A stretch of DNA of 6,973 bases from Kiritimatiellia bacterium (lineage in GTDB: Bacteria; Verrucomicrobiota; Kiritimatiellia; RFP12; DVOR01): assembly GCA_017646485.1 (NCBI GenBank), contig JAGCML010000044.1:1-6973 (forward strand). The letters run 5' to 3'. Within the stretch, counting starts at the first letter, position 1. Each line of letters opens with the position of its first letter. A program made the position numbers and the translations under genes. This document shows, piece by piece, positions 6,645 through 6,973 of the stretch. The notes beneath the pieces were generated by a model that worked only from the letters and a program-made list of their open reading frames with translations, did not search any database and was not told where the DNA came from.

Positions 6645-6973
6645 ATGTCTGGCACACCCACAATTGGCGTTGCTTTCTCTGGCGGAGTAGACTCGGCAGT
6701 CTGCGTTCGACTCCTGCAAGAACAAGGGTATGATGTCACTGCGTGGCATATGCTCACCTGCCGACCCGAAGTGGATGAGGCCACCGTTTCCCTCGCCAAG
6801 GCGCTTGAGGTCCCCCTCAATGTCATCGACCTGCACGAGACCTTTGAGCAAGACGTGGTCGCTCCCTTCTTCAAAGCCTATGCCAATGGCTTGACCCCCA
6901 ATCCCTGCCTCGCTTGTAATGCGCGCTTGAAATTTGGGCTTTTGCGTGAAGCCGTGGGTGGACTTATGGCGAC
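6645..6973 (+). CDS. mnmA: tRNA-specific 2-thiouridylase MnmA, N-terminal part (cut by window edge)
   Basis: N-terminal 109 residues of a cytosolic ATP-dependent enzyme that puts sulfur on C2 of wobble uridine-34 in tRNAs for Lys, Glu and Gln. SGGVDSAV (12-19) is the PP-loop that binds ATP pyrophosphate. Residues 81-98 (NGLTPNPCLACNARLKFG) match the MnmA-specific segment; Cys91 aligns with the first catalytic cysteine (Cys102 in E. coli). Cys88 stands where E. coli has Asp99, giving a CxxC form that, as I recall, also occurs in other bacterial groups such as actinobacteria. The stretch between strands 2 and 3 (38-52) is short and lacks the usual CP-x-DxxDA pattern, replaced by TCRPEVDEATVSLAK. 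The second catalytic cysteine and the C-terminal domains lie outside the window. Probably the last seen gene of the operon, 4 bases after the HAD-like gene. Confidence 0.88.
   Translation, partial: MSGTPTIGVAFSGGVDSAVCVRLLQEQGYDVTAWHMLTCRPEVDEATVSLAKALEVPLNVIDLHETFEQDVVAPFFKAYANGLTPNPCLACNARLKFGLLREAVGGLMA

Noticed and set aside
6640..6660. ATG at 6640 (overlapping the TAA stop) as the mnmA start
   Set aside because: It reads in a different frame from the SGGVDS PP-loop; the ATG at 6645 gives the correct protein and has GGAG at a suitable distance.

Overview
The window reads as an ordinary chromosomal segment of a Gram-negative bacterium of moderate GC content. It holds five protein genes, two of them cut by the window edges, and one 568-bp divergent intergenic region. 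The organism cannot be named from the sequence alone. An exported LacZ-type glycosidase, weak or absent Shine-Dalgarno sites on some genes, and the remembered look of the 723-residue protein together suggest a PVC-group bacterium (Kiritimatiellota, Lentisphaerota or Verrucomicrobiota). That is a low-confidence inference.

Layout. Positions 1-807 (minus strand) hold the first 269 codons of a secreted GH2 beta-galactosidase with a good sigma70-like promoter (836-864). Positions 808-1375 form a divergent regulatory region. It has palindromes near the galactosidase promoter, a GC-richer middle part (about 958-1161) with several inverted repeats that could fold as RNA, and an AT-rich part before the aminotransferase that carries a perfect 10-bp tandem direct repeat. 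From 1376 to the right edge, five genes run on the plus strand with gaps of 14, -1, 35 and 4 bases, so they probably form one operon: a class I aspartate-type aminotransferase; a 723-residue membrane-anchored protein of unknown function with an EF-hand loop and a cysteine cluster; an agmatinase-type ureohydrolase; a HAD-like putative hydrolase of unknown substrate; and the N-terminal part of the tRNA 2-thiouridylase MnmA.

How the genes fit together. The aminotransferase (amino-acid nitrogen), agmatinase (putrescine) and MnmA (tRNA wobble-uridine thiolation) are core metabolic functions and do not form one known pathway; close packing may simply reflect co-transcription. No mobile element, CRISPR array, tRNA, rRNA or phage gene was seen. 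The least explained items are the 723-residue protein, the HAD-like protein and the structured intergenic segment.
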